A stretch of DNA of 13,598 nucleotides from Sphingopyxis sp. Lineage in GTDB: Bacteria > Pseudomonadota > Alphaproteobacteria > Sphingomonadales > Sphingomonadaceae. The position numbers and the translations under genes are program-made. Shown in pieces: positions 1 to 7,672 of the stretch (position 1 is its first letter; the number at the start of each line of letters is the position of its first letter). Below the pieces are notes generated by a model, which was given only the letters and a program-made list of their open reading frames with translations, was not told where the DNA came from and did not search any database. The DNA lies in the NCBI GenBank assembly GCA_012035435.1, contig JAAUPH010000032.1, positions 1 through 13,598 on the forward strand, given 5' to 3'.

Positions 1-1088
1 GTTCCAGGTGGCACCGCCGCGCGCAAGATTTTGAGCGAGCCATGCTTCCTGTTCGCGCCCCAGCACTTCGGCTTTGGGTTCCGCGACCCCCGCGCATGCT
101 GCCTTAAAATCATCCCCGCACGGCTGATCGGTACGAAATTGCCGCGTGTCGAGCAGTTGCATGTTGAGCAAATTGCCGACGCGCAGTTCGCGGTTCAACC
201 CGACCATCGGGCCGCTCGGCATCAGCGCCCTGCGCACCGGCATATGTTCGTACCACACCTGTAGCGCCGCCTGTTTGCGTATCCGGAATATGTCCGTCGG
301 AGTGGGATCGGTCGGATCGCCCCACGAGGGCCACCAATTATCATGGTCGCCAACCCAATTATTGTCGATCTCGTGATCATCATAGCTGGACAGAAAGGCG
401 TGGCGCGAGCGGGCGGCCTGAAGGTCGATGTCGCCCAGCTGCTGGCATAGGCATAGCGGAAATCGGCGACGTTCATCAGACCGCGGATACCGCTGGCGCG
501 GACCGGACGGGTGGGCAAGCCATTCTCGTAGGAATAGTCGATCGAATATTCGTAGATGAAATCGCCATAGTGATAGACGAAGGCCAGATCTTCCGCCGCA
601 AGATGCCGGTACGCGCCGAAAAAGCCCTGCTCATAATGCTGGCACCCGCAGACGCCGAATTTCAACTCAGATACCGCAGCGCCCGCGGCGGGCAAGGTGC
701 GCGCCATCCCGCGCAAGCTGCGTTCGCCATTGGCCTCAAAGCGATAATAATAGGGCCGGTCCGGTTGCAGCCCCGCCACTTCGACATGGACGCTGTGGCC
801 AAGTTCAGGCCAGGCCGTCGCGGTGCCGCCGATGCGATCTTTGGTGAACGCGGTGTCGCTCGCCACCTCCCATTCGACCGTCATCGGCGCGCGCGTCATG
901 CCGCCGTCGGGAGCCAGCGGATCGGGCGCGATGCGGGTCCAGATGACGAAGCCATCGGCGCTGGGATCTCCAGCCGCTACGCCCAACGAAAAGGGAAAAT
1001 CTCGCCAGCGGCTTTGTGCGCGCAAAATGCCGGGGGCGGCAACACCGGCCGCGGCTGCCCCTGCAATGAACAGACGGCGGTTGAACAT
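1..1088 (-). pseudogene. phoD: PhoD-like alkaline phosphatase/phosphodiesterase, Tat-exported; frameshifted and cut by the window edge
   Basis: Secreted metallophosphoesterase that releases phosphate from phosphomonoesters or diesters outside the cytoplasm. The N-terminus (NRRLFIAG, then an Ala-rich stretch ending ILRA) is a twin-arginine signal. It is followed by the PhoD N-terminal domain (FSLGVAAGDPSADGFVIWTR, about residues 33-52) and the metal-site motif YHYGDFIYEY near residue 170. The reading frame breaks at about 444-446: after FRYAYA one base is missing in a CC run. Restoring it gives QQLGDIDLQAARSRHAF and the hallmark DDHEIDNNW (about residues 237-245), then an open PhoD frame to base 1, where the gene leaves the window. 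Without repair, translation ends at 222 after a nonsense tail. The ATG at 1088 has AGAGGGA six bases upstream. Either a real pseudogene or a sequence error. Family assignment is firm. Confidence 0.9.
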
Positions 1089-1179
1089 GCAGCATCCCTC
1101 TTTGGCCCAGCGAATCGCTCCGCCGCCAATAGCCTAGCGGCCCGACGCGGCTATGACATTATGTGGTACGCAGAAAAAT

Positions 1180-1416
1180 TTAGCCGAGCGAGCGAACTGC
1201 CGTCAGCGATGAAATGCCGTCAAAGGGCACGATGCAGCCAACGCAGCCCTTGCCAACCGAGGGCGAAGGCGCGCGCTTGCGCGGCTCGCTGGGTTTGCGG
1301 ACGGGGGGCTTAGATTGCTGTGACGCCGCTTCCTTGCAACTGGGGGTAACGGGCGCCGCTACTGCCGGTACGGCCAGAAGCGCGGCAACAGCGCACAGGA
1401 GAACAACAGTCTTCAC
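1180..1416 (-). CDS. Small exported hypothetical protein (78 aa)
   Basis: I do not recognise a family. The chosen GTG start gives KTVVLLCAVAALLAVPAVAA, a good signal peptide with a likely cut after AVAA, leaving a mature peptide of about 57 residues. This is rich in Lys, Arg and Pro (SKPPVRKPSEPRKRAPSP), carries one Cys near its start and a CVGC pair, and ends SLTAVRSLG. The frame stays open upstream to 1590, but that extension runs into ychF coding sequence and is unlikely to be used. No Shine-Dalgarno sequence is visible before the GTG, yet a TTGACA box lies at a distance that would start transcription at or near it. It lies between ychF and phoD on the same strand. The two Cys of CVGC could form a disulfide or bind metal or haem, but a canonical CxxCH haem site is absent. 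Existence as a gene is probable, function unknown. Confidence 0.55.
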   Translation of the reverse strand: MKTVVLLCAVAALLAVPAVAAPVTPSCKEAASQQSKPPVRKPSEPRKRAPSPSVGKGCVGCIVPFDGISSLTAVRSLG

Positions 1417-1422
1417 AACGTA

Positions 1423-1451
1423 AGAATGTCGTTTTATTCCCAATTTGTCAA
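1423..1451 (-). promoter_or_regulatory. Candidate sigma-70-type promoter for the small exported protein
   Basis: On the minus strand a perfect TTGACA (1451-1446) is followed after 17 bases by CATTCT (1428-1423), a weak -10 with three of six matches. The GTG start at 1416 lies six bases after the -10, so a transcript from here would be leaderless or nearly so. This fits the lack of a ribosome binding site. The -35 is strong, the -10 is poor, and the assignment is inference. Confidence 0.3.
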
Positions 1452-1468
1452 TTGTGGCACTGGCCGCA

Positions 1469-2569
1469 TCACACGTTAAACTTGAAGTGCAGCACATCGC
1501 CGTCAGCGATGACATATTCCTTGCCTTCCTGACGTAATTTGCCTGCATCGCGCGCCGGTCCTTCACCGCCCAGCGCGACATAATCGGCAAAGGCGATGGT
1601 TTCAGCGCGAATGAAGCCGCGCTGCATATCGCTGTGGATTTCGCCTGCGGCTTCGGGCGCCTTGGCGCCCTTGTGCACGGTCCAGGCGCGCGCCTCTTTG
1701 GGGCCGACGGTAAAGAAGGTAAGGAGGTCGAGCAGCGTGTAGCCCGCGCGAATAATGCGGGCGAGGCCCGCCTCGTCCAAACCGAGCTCGGTCAGAAATT
1801 CGCCGCGATCTTCCACGGGCATGGTGACGATTTCCGCCTCGATCGCTGCCGACACCACTACCGCCTGTGCGCCCTCGGCGGCGGCTTTTGCGAATATGCG
1901 CGCGCTGTGCGCGTTGCCGTCCGACGCCGCGCTTTCCTCGACGTTGCAGACATAGAGCACCGGTTTGGACGTCAGCAATTGCGCCTGCGCGAAAATGCGC
2001 GCTTCGTCATCGCCATCGGGAACGGTCAGCCGGGCCGGTTTGCCCTCGCGGAGCAAGTCCAACGCCCGGCCGAGCACGGCGGCAGCGGCCTTGGCTTCCT
2101 TATCGCCCTGGGTCGCCTTCTTCTGAAACGCGGGCACCCGCTTTTCAAGGCTCTCCATGTCGGCGAGCAGCAGCTCGGTCTCGACCGTCTCGGCGTCGGC
2201 GATGGGGTCGACCTTATTCTCGACATGCTGGATGTCGTCATCCTCGAAACAGCGCAGCACATGGACGATGGCGTCGACCTCGCGGATATTGCCCAGAAAC
2301 TGGTTGCCAAGACCTTCGCCCTTTGACGCGCCGCGCACCAGACCGGCAATGTCAACGAAAGCAAGCTGCGTCGGGATGATTTTCTGGCTCGACGCAATAG
2401 CGGCCAGTTGATCCAGCCGCGGATCGGGCACCGCGACATTGCCGACATTGGGCTCAATCGTGCAGAACGGATAATTGGCCGCCTGCGCCGCCTGTGTCTC
2501 GGTCAGCGCGTTGAACAGCGTGGACTTGCCCACATTCGGCAGCCCGACAATCCCGCATTTGAAACCCAT
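1469..2569 (-). CDS. ychF: YchF/OLA1-family ribosome-binding ATPase
   Basis: Obg-related P-loop NTPase, 366 aa, the usual family length. YchF binds the ribosome and hydrolyses ATP rather than GTP; it is linked to translation and oxidative stress responses. Visible motifs: Walker [10 protein letters not shown] (residues 9-17), switch region [20 protein letters not shown], and NVEE in place of the NKxD guanine-specificity motif, the NxxE form typical of ATP-preferring YchF. The helical central part is present, and the C-terminal TGS domain ends in [21 protein letters not shown]. The ATG at 2569 follows AAAGGTG at seven bases. It sits 57 bp downstream of the SDR gene on the same strand. It is complete and normal. 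Confidence 0.97.
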   Translation of the reverse strand: MGFKCGIVGLPNVGKSTLFNALTETQAAQAANYPFCTIEPNVGNVAVPDPRLDQLAAIASSQKIIPTQLAFVDIAGLVRGASKGEGLGNQFLGNIREVDAIVHVLRCFEDDDIQHVENKVDPIADAETVETELLLADMESLEKRVPAFQKKATQGDKEAKAAAAVLGRALDLLREGKPARLTVPDGDDEARIFAQAQLLTSKPVLYVCNVEESAASDGNAHSARIFAKAAAEGAQAVVVSAAIEAEIVTMPVEDRGEFLTELGLDEAGLARIIRAGYTLLDLLTFFTVGPKEARAWTVHKGAKAPEAAGEIHSDMQRGFIRAETIAFADYVALGGEGPARDAGKLRQEGKEYVIADGDVLHFKFNV

Positions 2570-2626
2570 GATCTCTTCACCTTTCGCAAGCGCAGCGCCC
2601 TAGTCGCGCGCGGCGGAAAAGGCCAG

Positions 2627-3616
2627 TCAATCATGCACGGCCTTGACCAGCGGGCCCAATGCCGTTCCGCCCAACCAGGCCACCTGCACCTCTGCGCTGA
2701 CGCGGTTGATCGGTTCCTGCGGCTTATTGCCGGGGTGGACCGCGCGGCGCAGCGGGCGTTTGCTGGGCGGCATGCCGATGATCTCGGTGATGGCGCGCGG
2801 TACATCCAATGGGTCGGCGCTGCGGCCGCTGCCGTCTTCCCGGCCCATGTCGGCGGTGAAGGCGGGGTAGGCATCGATGCGGTCTGCGTCGGTGCGTTCT
2901 TTGAGCGCAGCGGTCAGCGCATTGCGGTTGACCCACACGCGCGTGGGATAGCCGCCCGGCTGGATGATCGTCACGTCGATCCCCAGCGGCACCAGCTCAT
3001 AGGCGAGCTGCTCGCCCATCGCTTCCAGAGCAAATTTGGTCGCCGAATAATGGCCGCCGCCGGGCAAGATGACGCGGCCGAGCTGTGAGCTGATCTGGAA
3101 AATCTGCCCGGCCTTTTGGTCGCGCATGACGGGAAGAACCGCACGCACCATGCGGTGACAGCCGAACACATTGGTGTCGAATATCAGCTGTGTGGCGGCC
3201 ATATCCTGCACCTCGACCGGGCCAGTAATGCCGATCCCGGCATTGTTGACCAGCACATCGATGCGCCCGCCGCCCAGCTTGAGTGCCTCCTTAACCCCGC
3301 TGTCGACCGATGCGTCGGAGGTGACATCAATATCGACCACCGCGATGTCCAGCTCTTCCTTCTTGGCTTCTTCCAGCAACTGGCTCGCCTCGCGCCGGGG
3401 CAGGCCGCGCATCGACGCGATCACCTTGGCTCCGCGCCGCGCATAGTGCAGCGCGCCGACATAGCCGAAGCCGCTCGACGCACCGGTGATGAGGATGACC
3501 TTGCCCGTAAGCTTGGGCTCCTGCGCCATCGTAGAGGTGGTGAAAGCCGGGGCTGCTGCGGCGGCCGCGCTGGCCCCCAGCATCTGGCGGCGGTTCAACT
3601 TTACAGGACCGGGCAT
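2627..3616 (-). CDS. Short-chain dehydrogenase/reductase with an N-terminal Tat-like signal
   Basis: Classical SDR fold, 329 aa, NAD(P)-dependent oxidoreductase of unknown substrate. Rossmann motif TGASSGFG (residues 44-51), NNAG (124-127), structural Asn149, catalytic Ser176/177, Tyr190 and Lys194 in YSATK. About 32 extra residues precede the fold: KLNRRQMLGASAAAAAAPAF followed by TTSTMAQ, which reads as a twin-arginine signal with a cleavage site near AQ-EP. This is odd because most SDRs are cytosolic and need exchangeable NAD(P)H. The C-terminus is longer than in minimal SDRs (about 250 aa). The ATG at 3616 has AAGGAG seven bases upstream, so the long N-terminus is well supported. It is divergent from the CAP-domain gene and 57 bp upstream of ychF, with which it may be co-transcribed. 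Confidence 0.9.
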   Translation of the reverse strand: MPGPVKLNRRQMLGASAAAAAAPAFTTSTMAQEPKLTGKVILITGASSGFGYVGALHYARRGAKVIASMRGLPRREASQLLEEAKKEELDIAVVDIDVTSDASVDSGVKEALKLGGGRIDVLVNNAGIGITGPVEVQDMAATQLIFDTNVFGCHRMVRAVLPVMRDQKAGQIFQISSQLGRVILPGGGHYSATKFALEAMGEQLAYELVPLGIDVTIIQPGGYPTRVWVNRNALTAALKERTDADRIDAYPAFTADMGREDGSGRSADPLDVPRAITEIIGMPPSKRPLRRAVHPGNKPQEPINRVSAEVQVAWLGGTALGPLVKAVHD

Positions 3617-3712
3617 AAAATCACTCCTTCCCCCGTTCTATGTCCGACACCCCGTGGCAATGGCAAGCCAGAGTGCGCGGGGTAAGGATTTGTTTACGAA
3701 ATCAGGGGCAGT

Positions 3713-4414
3713 ATGATGAGAGTGCAGTTGGGATTAAAAGCTGTGGTCGGGTCGCTAAAATTTCTAACCAGCGGTGTCGCTGCCGTCCTCATTCTCGCGC
3801 TCGTCCAACCGGCGTCTGCGCGCACCGACAGCTTTGAGGTAGCGGTGCTCGCAGAGATTAATCTCCTGCGCAGCGATCCGGCCGCCTATGCCCATGTTTT
3901 GCGCGAATATCGCACGCGCATCCGTGGCAAAGTGGTGTTTGATGCCGAGGATAACCTGGTCGAAATCAGCAACGAGGGCGTTCGCGCCGTCGATGAAGCC
4001 ATTGCCGCACTCGAATCGGCGAACCCGGTGGGGCGGTTGAACGCCGGGGATGTACTGGCGATTGCCGCCGCCGATCACGCGTCGGATCAAGCCGAAAGCG
4101 GGGAAATCGGCCATCAATCGCGCGGTCGCGGGCCTGGCGAGCGCGTTATGGCGCGCGGTGGCGGTCGCTTTGTCAGCGAAGTTATCAGCTATGGTCAGCG
4201 GACCCCGCGCGATGTGGTGCGGCAATTGATCGTCGATGACGGCGTGCCATCGCGCGGACATCGGCATTTGCTGCTCACCAATCATTACCGCTTTGCCGGT
4301 GTTGGCTGTGACAGCCATGCGCGGTGGAAAGCGATGTGTGTCGTGAAGCTGGCTGATCAGCCAGATGGCGCGCCGCCCCCGCCGCCGGTGCGCCTGGCAC
4401 AGGCGACGCGGTAG
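3713..4414 (+). CDS. Secreted CAP-domain (SCP/PR-1-like, YkwD-type) protein
   Basis: 233 aa from the first ATG; the ATG at 3716 is an equal alternative, since AGGGG at 3704-3708 is only four bases from the first and seven from the second. A signal peptide covers residues 1-36, with a hydrophobic core VAAVLILALV and a likely cut after PASA. The CAP domain follows: the NLLRSDPAAYA helix, His in AAADHASDQ, GEIGHQSRGRGPGERV, Glu in SEVISYG, and RGHRHLLLTNHYRFAGVGC, giving the His/Glu pocket typical of the superfamily. A short tail carries five consecutive prolines (PPPPP). Bacterial CAP proteins are extracytoplasmic and mostly of unknown activity. It is the only plus-strand gene in the left half; its stop is 21 bases from the convergent end of pth, with no terminator hairpin seen between them. 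Confidence 0.88.
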   Translation: MMRVQLGLKAVVGSLKFLTSGVAAVLILALVQPASARTDSFEVAVLAEINLLRSDPAAYAHVLREYRTRIRGKVVFDAEDNLVEISNEGVRAVDEAIAALESANPVGRLNAGDVLAIAAADHASDQAESGEIGHQSRGRGPGERVMARGGGRFVSEVISYGQRTPRDVVRQLIVDDGVPSRGHRHLLLTNHYRFAGVGCDSHARWKAMCVVKLADQPDGAPPPPPVRLAQATR

Positions 4415-4435
4415 ATTGCGTTTCTGGAATTGCTG

Positions 4436-5005
4436 TTAGGGCGCGAGACGCAGCGCCAGATCGGTCAGGAAGCGCGCGTCGTCGTCCTTGGCAAGCCAAG
4501 CTGCCTCGGCGGCGACAGCACCGAGCACATCGCTCAGCGGTTCTGCCTCTGCCTTTGCGAAATTGCCGAGGACATAGCCGGTGACGCGATCCTTGTGTCC
4601 AGGATGCCCGATGCCCAGACGGACGCGGCGAAAATCCTCACCAACATGCGCAATCATGCTGCGGATGCCATTATGGCCCGCCGCGCCGCCGCCGCGTTTC
4701 ACCTTGACCTTGAAGGGGGCGAGATCAAGCTCGTCGTAAAATGCGGTGATATTGGCGACGTCGATCTTGAAGAAATCCATCGCCGCCCGGACGCTGCTAC
4801 CGCTTTCGTTCATATAGGTTTGCGGTTTTAACAGGAGGATGCGCGCTCCGCCGATGCGGCCTTCGCGCACCAGTCCCTTGAACTTTTTGGCCTCGGGTCC
4901 AAAACTGTGGACGTCGGCGACCACGTCGACCGCCATAAAGCCCACATTGTGCCGGTGCAGCGCATATTGCGCGCCCGGATTACCGAGGCCGACCCATAGC
5001 TGCAT
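4436..5005 (-). CDS. pth: Peptidyl-tRNA hydrolase
   Basis: Cytoplasmic esterase that frees tRNA from peptidyl-tRNAs dropped by the ribosome; 189 aa, normal length. Active-site features are intact: GLGNPG with Asn9, RHNVGF with catalytic His19, YMNESG with Asn66, YDELD with Asp91, and GHNG with Asn112. The ATG at 5005 is preceded in frame by TGA four codons upstream, so no longer start is possible. A strong GGAGGTGAT lies upstream, but GGAGG ends 12 bases from the ATG, somewhat far. It is read in the same direction as rplY 93 bp upstream, with a terminator-like hairpin between them. Confidence 0.97.
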   Translation of the reverse strand: MQLWVGLGNPGAQYALHRHNVGFMAVDVVADVHSFGPEAKKFKGLVREGRIGGARILLLKPQTYMNESGSSVRAAMDFFKIDVANITAFYDELDLAPFKVKVKRGGGAAGHNGIRSMIAHVGEDFRRVRLGIGHPGHKDRVTGYVLGNFAKAEAEPLSDVLGAVAAEAAWLAKDDDARFLTDLALRLAP

Positions 5006-5034
5006 CGGAAACCATCACCTCCAGAAAGCGAAAA

Positions 5035-5072
5035 CCCCGCCCGCCGTTTGTGTGACAGTACGGCGGGCGGGG
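5035..5072 (-). terminator. Intrinsic terminator-like hairpin between rplY and pth
   Basis: A perfect 12-bp GC stem (CCCCGCCCGCCG at 5035-5046 pairs with 5061-5072) encloses a 14-base loop. In the minus direction the stem is followed by TTTTCGCTTT, a short U-tract, so it would terminate or attenuate rplY transcription. On the plus strand it is followed by CTTC, so it would not work for that direction. It lies just before the pth ribosome binding site. Confidence 0.8.
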
Positions 5073-5098
5073 CTTCAATGCCATCATGTTGCGAGCGC

Positions 5099-5716
5099 TC
5101 AGCCCTCTGCGGCATCTTCCTTGGTCGTGTCGCCGCCGGTCGACTTCAGCGCCGACGGAGCCACGATGGTGGCGATGGTGAAGTCGCGATCGGTAATCGC
5201 GCTCTTCGAACCCGCCGGCAGCGTCACATGGCTGATATGGATCGAATCGCCGACGTCAAACCCGGTGACATCGATGATGATGTCGTCCGGGATATTGTTG
5301 GCGTCGCAAATCAGTTCCAGCTCATGGCGAACGATGTTCAGCACGCCGCCGCGCTTCAGGCCCGGCGAGGCGTCTTCGTTGGTGAACTTCACCGGCACTT
5401 CGACATGGACCGTCGCGTCTTTCGACAGCCGCAGAAAATCGACGTGCAGGGGGCGGTCGTTGACGGGGTGAAACGCAACATCCTTGGGCAGGGTGCGCAG
5501 CGCCTTGCCGCCAACGGTAATTTCAACAACCGAGTTCATGAAGTGACCGGTCATCAACTGCTTCATCAGCAGTTTTTCTTCGACGTGGATCGCCAAAGGT
5601 TCTTCTTTTCCGCCATAAATAACGGCGGGGACGCGGCCTTCACGACGCAGGGCACGAGAGGCTCCCTTGCCTGCTCGTTCGCGCGTCTCGGCCGTCAGCG
5701 TCAGCTGATCGCTCAT
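5099..5716 (-). CDS. rplY: 50S ribosomal protein L25, long CTC form
   Basis: 5S rRNA-binding ribosomal protein. With the ATG at 5716 it is 205 aa: an N-terminal L25 domain ([20 protein letters not shown] then IYGG, about residues 12-35) plus a C-terminal beta-rich TL5/CTC domain ([20 protein letters not shown] and [15 protein letters not shown]). The frame remains open to 5770, but [16 protein letters not shown] is the family N-terminus, and GGAG stands seven bases before its ATG; the 18-residue extension is rejected. The C-terminal tail is Lys/Glu/Ala-rich ([11 protein letters not shown]). It is followed by the hairpin at 5035-5072 and then pth, a common pairing. I could not find a convincing promoter in the 111 bp upstream. 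Confidence 0.96.
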   Translation of the reverse strand: MSDQLTLTAETRERAGKGASRALRREGRVPAVIYGGKEEPLAIHVEEKLLMKQLMTGHFMNSVVEITVGGKALRTLPKDVAFHPVNDRPLHVDFLRLSKDATVHVEVPVKFTNEDASPGLKRGGVLNIVRHELELICDANNIPDDIIIDVTGFDVGDSIHISHVTLPAGSKSAITDRDFTIATIVAPSALKSTGGDTTKEDAAEG

Positions 5717-5827
5717 AATATTTCTCCGAGATGATATTGCACTATCCGGCTCGCCTCCAGGGATGACCAAACCGGACGTCGGCGCCGTTAGCCGCAGACG
5801 CGCAGAAATGCAAGCCTCATGCGCGGA

Positions 5828-6718
5828 TCAGTTGAGCCGCTGTGCCGCTATTCCGCGCGCAGCCAATATGGCGATGAGCGAGTCGGGTCCAGCCAGATGA
5901 CCAGCGCCGACCGCAACGAGAGTGGTGCCGGGGCGTTCAAGGCGCTTTATGATCCAATCGCTCCATTTGCGGTTGCGATCGGTCAGCATGATGCGGTTCG
6001 CTTGCGGCGCAAGATTTGCATCGCGAGCGATGATGGCTGCCAGCGCGTCAAGATCGCCAGCAGACCATGCCGCAATCATCTCGTGCAGTCGATCGTCCGC
6101 TCGGCCATCCGCAATATCGCGCATCAGCCGGTTCAGCATCAGTCGCTGCTCGCTGGCCGGGATGGCATCGAATGCGCCGAGCTGATCGGTGGCGAGCTCA
6201 AGACCAGATTGCCGCTTCCCGGCACGCGCGAAGGTAGCGGTCAAAGCGCGGTCCATGCCATAGTCTGCCGATAGGCCCGCGCTGCGGGCGCTGGCCTGCG
6301 CCAGAGTCAGCGCGATGGCCCAATCGTCGATGGCCGCCATTTGGTCGGCGGCGATATTTTGATCACCGGCAAAATCCGCAAAATCATCGCGCAGGTCGGG
6401 CGCAAAGCGATCGCCCGCCGGGGTAGCGCTGACCGCTTTTGCATAGGTTGGCGCAATGTCCCCTATCCGTCCCAACTCCGCTGGTGACAATTCGGTCACC
6501 AACTCGTCGGCGGCAGACATGGCGCGGTTTATGGCCGGACTGCGCCAGTCGATGTCGCTGGGCAGCAAATGCACCGTTCCTGTAACAAACAGCATCGTAT
6601 CATCGTCGCGGATCATAAAGACCGCAGGTGTCGCCAGTCTTTTTGGTTTCTCCGCGCAGCCGGAAACGAAAAGCGCACCCAGTAGCACGGGCAACAGGGC
6701 GCGCTTTCGCAGGGGCAT
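5828..6718 (-). CDS. TraB/GumN-family lipoprotein (second of a tandem pair)
   Basis: 296 aa. The N-terminus RKRALLPVLLGALFVSGC is a lipoprotein signal with lipobox VSGC (Cys21), so the protein is probably anchored to a periplasmic membrane face. The TraB/GumN hallmarks are GTVHLLP near residues 47-53 (His50) and the C-terminal VAVGAGHLAGPDSL. In the wider TraB/GumN (Tiki-like) group these His residues belong to a putative metal-dependent peptidase site; activity here is inference. The ATG at 6718 overlaps the stop of the upstream paralogue as TGATG, arguing for translational coupling. A TTG three bases earlier is a less likely start. The sequence is clearly related to the upstream neighbour (NRKWSDWIIKRLERPGTT versus NERWADWIKTRLDQPGTV). 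Confidence 0.88.
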   Translation of the reverse strand: MPLRKRALLPVLLGALFVSGCAEKPKRLATPAVFMIRDDDTMLFVTGTVHLLPSDIDWRSPAINRAMSAADELVTELSPAELGRIGDIAPTYAKAVSATPAGDRFAPDLRDDFADFAGDQNIAADQMAAIDDWAIALTLAQASARSAGLSADYGMDRALTATFARAGKRQSGLELATDQLGAFDAIPASEQRLMLNRLMRDIADGRADDRLHEMIAAWSAGDLDALAAIIARDANLAPQANRIMLTDRNRKWSDWIIKRLERPGTTLVAVGAGHLAGPDSLIAILAARGIAAQRLN

Positions 6719-7629
6719 CAATAGGTGATCCGCTCGGCCTTCAAATCGCGCGCGGCAAGATAATCCTGCACGCTCTTGGCGCCAGCCAGATGTCCAGCGC
6801 CCACCGCCATGAACACTGTGCCCGGTTGATCCAGACGCGTCTTAATCCAGTCGGCCCAGCGCTCGTTGCGCCGGTACAACAGCGCTTCGGCGACAGCCTC
6901 CGCGCCGCTTAACGAGCGGTTCATGCGCACGCCGAGTTCGTCGGGATCGCCCTGTTTCCACGCGAGCAGAATATCCGCAAACTCGCCGCCCGCCGTCGGC
7001 AGCTGTGCCACGGTATCGTTCAGAAACTGCAGCTGGGCATCGCGGGGCAAGGTGTCGAAAAAGCCCAATTGCTCTTCCAATGTTTCAAGGCCCGCAACGG
7101 GCTTGCTGCTCGCTTTCGCAGCTTTGACGAGCGTTTTCTCCGAACCCTGTTCGGGGTCATAGCCCTGTGACACCAGCGCCACGGCGCCAAGCGTCAGCCC
7201 GGCAAACCAGGGTTCGAACACGTCAAACTGCGCCACCGGCAGGCCAAGCTTGCCCATAGCAGCCTCATAGGCCGTGCGCTGCGGATCGGTCAGCAACGTC
7301 GACAATTTCGTCCCGCTTTGATCGAGCGCCAGCGGGATGGTGCGCGAGGCCATTTCGCCCGCATCTTCGGGCAGGACGACTTCGATCTTGAGTTGATCCG
7401 ATTTGTCGAACGCGTCCTTCACGGCTTCGTCAAACCAGCTGAGGCCGGGTTTCAGCATATGGACGGTACCAAAGAGATAAATGGTCGTGTCGGCATCCTT
7501 CACCACCCAAAGTGCAGGATCGGCGTCTTCATGGTTCACCGGCGCGGGCGCGGCGGTCTGGGCTTGTGCGGCCCCAGCGAGCGCGAAACTGGCGGCGGTC
7601 AGCAGCAGCGATTTGATCAAAGTGGTCAT
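6718..7629 (-). CDS. TraB/GumN-family exported protein (first of a tandem pair)
   Basis: 303 aa with a Sec signal peptide (LLLTAASFALAGAAQA, cut near residue 23), so predicted periplasmic and soluble. The conserved GTVHML (residues 54-59, His57) and MAVGAGHLAG near the C-terminus (His280) place it in the TraB/GumN family. The ATG at 7629 has AAGGAT seven to eight bases upstream. The gene runs directly into its paralogue through a TGATG stop/start overlap. The pair looks like an old tandem duplication, with one copy lipidated and one not. The substrate is unknown. Confidence 0.9.
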   Translation of the reverse strand: MTTLIKSLLLTAASFALAGAAQAQTAAPAPVNHEDADPALWVVKDADTTIYLFGTVHMLKPGLSWFDEAVKDAFDKSDQLKIEVVLPEDAGEMASRTIPLALDQSGTKLSTLLTDPQRTAYEAAMGKLGLPVAQFDVFEPWFAGLTLGAVALVSQGYDPEQGSEKTLVKAAKASSKPVAGLETLEEQLGFFDTLPRDAQLQFLNDTVAQLPTAGGEFADILLAWKQGDPDELGVRMNRSLSGAEAVAEALLYRRNERWADWIKTRLDQPGTVFMAVGAGHLAGAKSVQDYLAARDLKAERITY

Positions 7630-7672
7630 GTGTAAGATCCTTATTGCTTTCTGAAGTCAAAGGGGAGGGGGG

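Noticed and set aside
570..1313. 247-aa open frame on the plus strand
   Set aside because: Antisense to the PhoD-like gene; low-complexity Ala/Arg composition typical of a shadow frame in GC-rich DNA, with no recognisable motif.
1199..1512. 14-base exact direct repeat GCCGTCAGCGATGA at 1199-1212 and 1499-1512
   Set aside because: It lies in two coding regions in different frames (VIADGD in YchF, SSLTA in the small protein); a match of this length is expected by chance in a window of this size.
1634..2326. 230-aa open frame on the plus strand
   Set aside because: Wholly antisense to ychF, which is unambiguous on the minus strand.
5717..5770. 18-residue N-terminal extension of L25
   Set aside because: The family N-terminus begins at the ATG at 5716, which has its own GGAG ribosome binding site.
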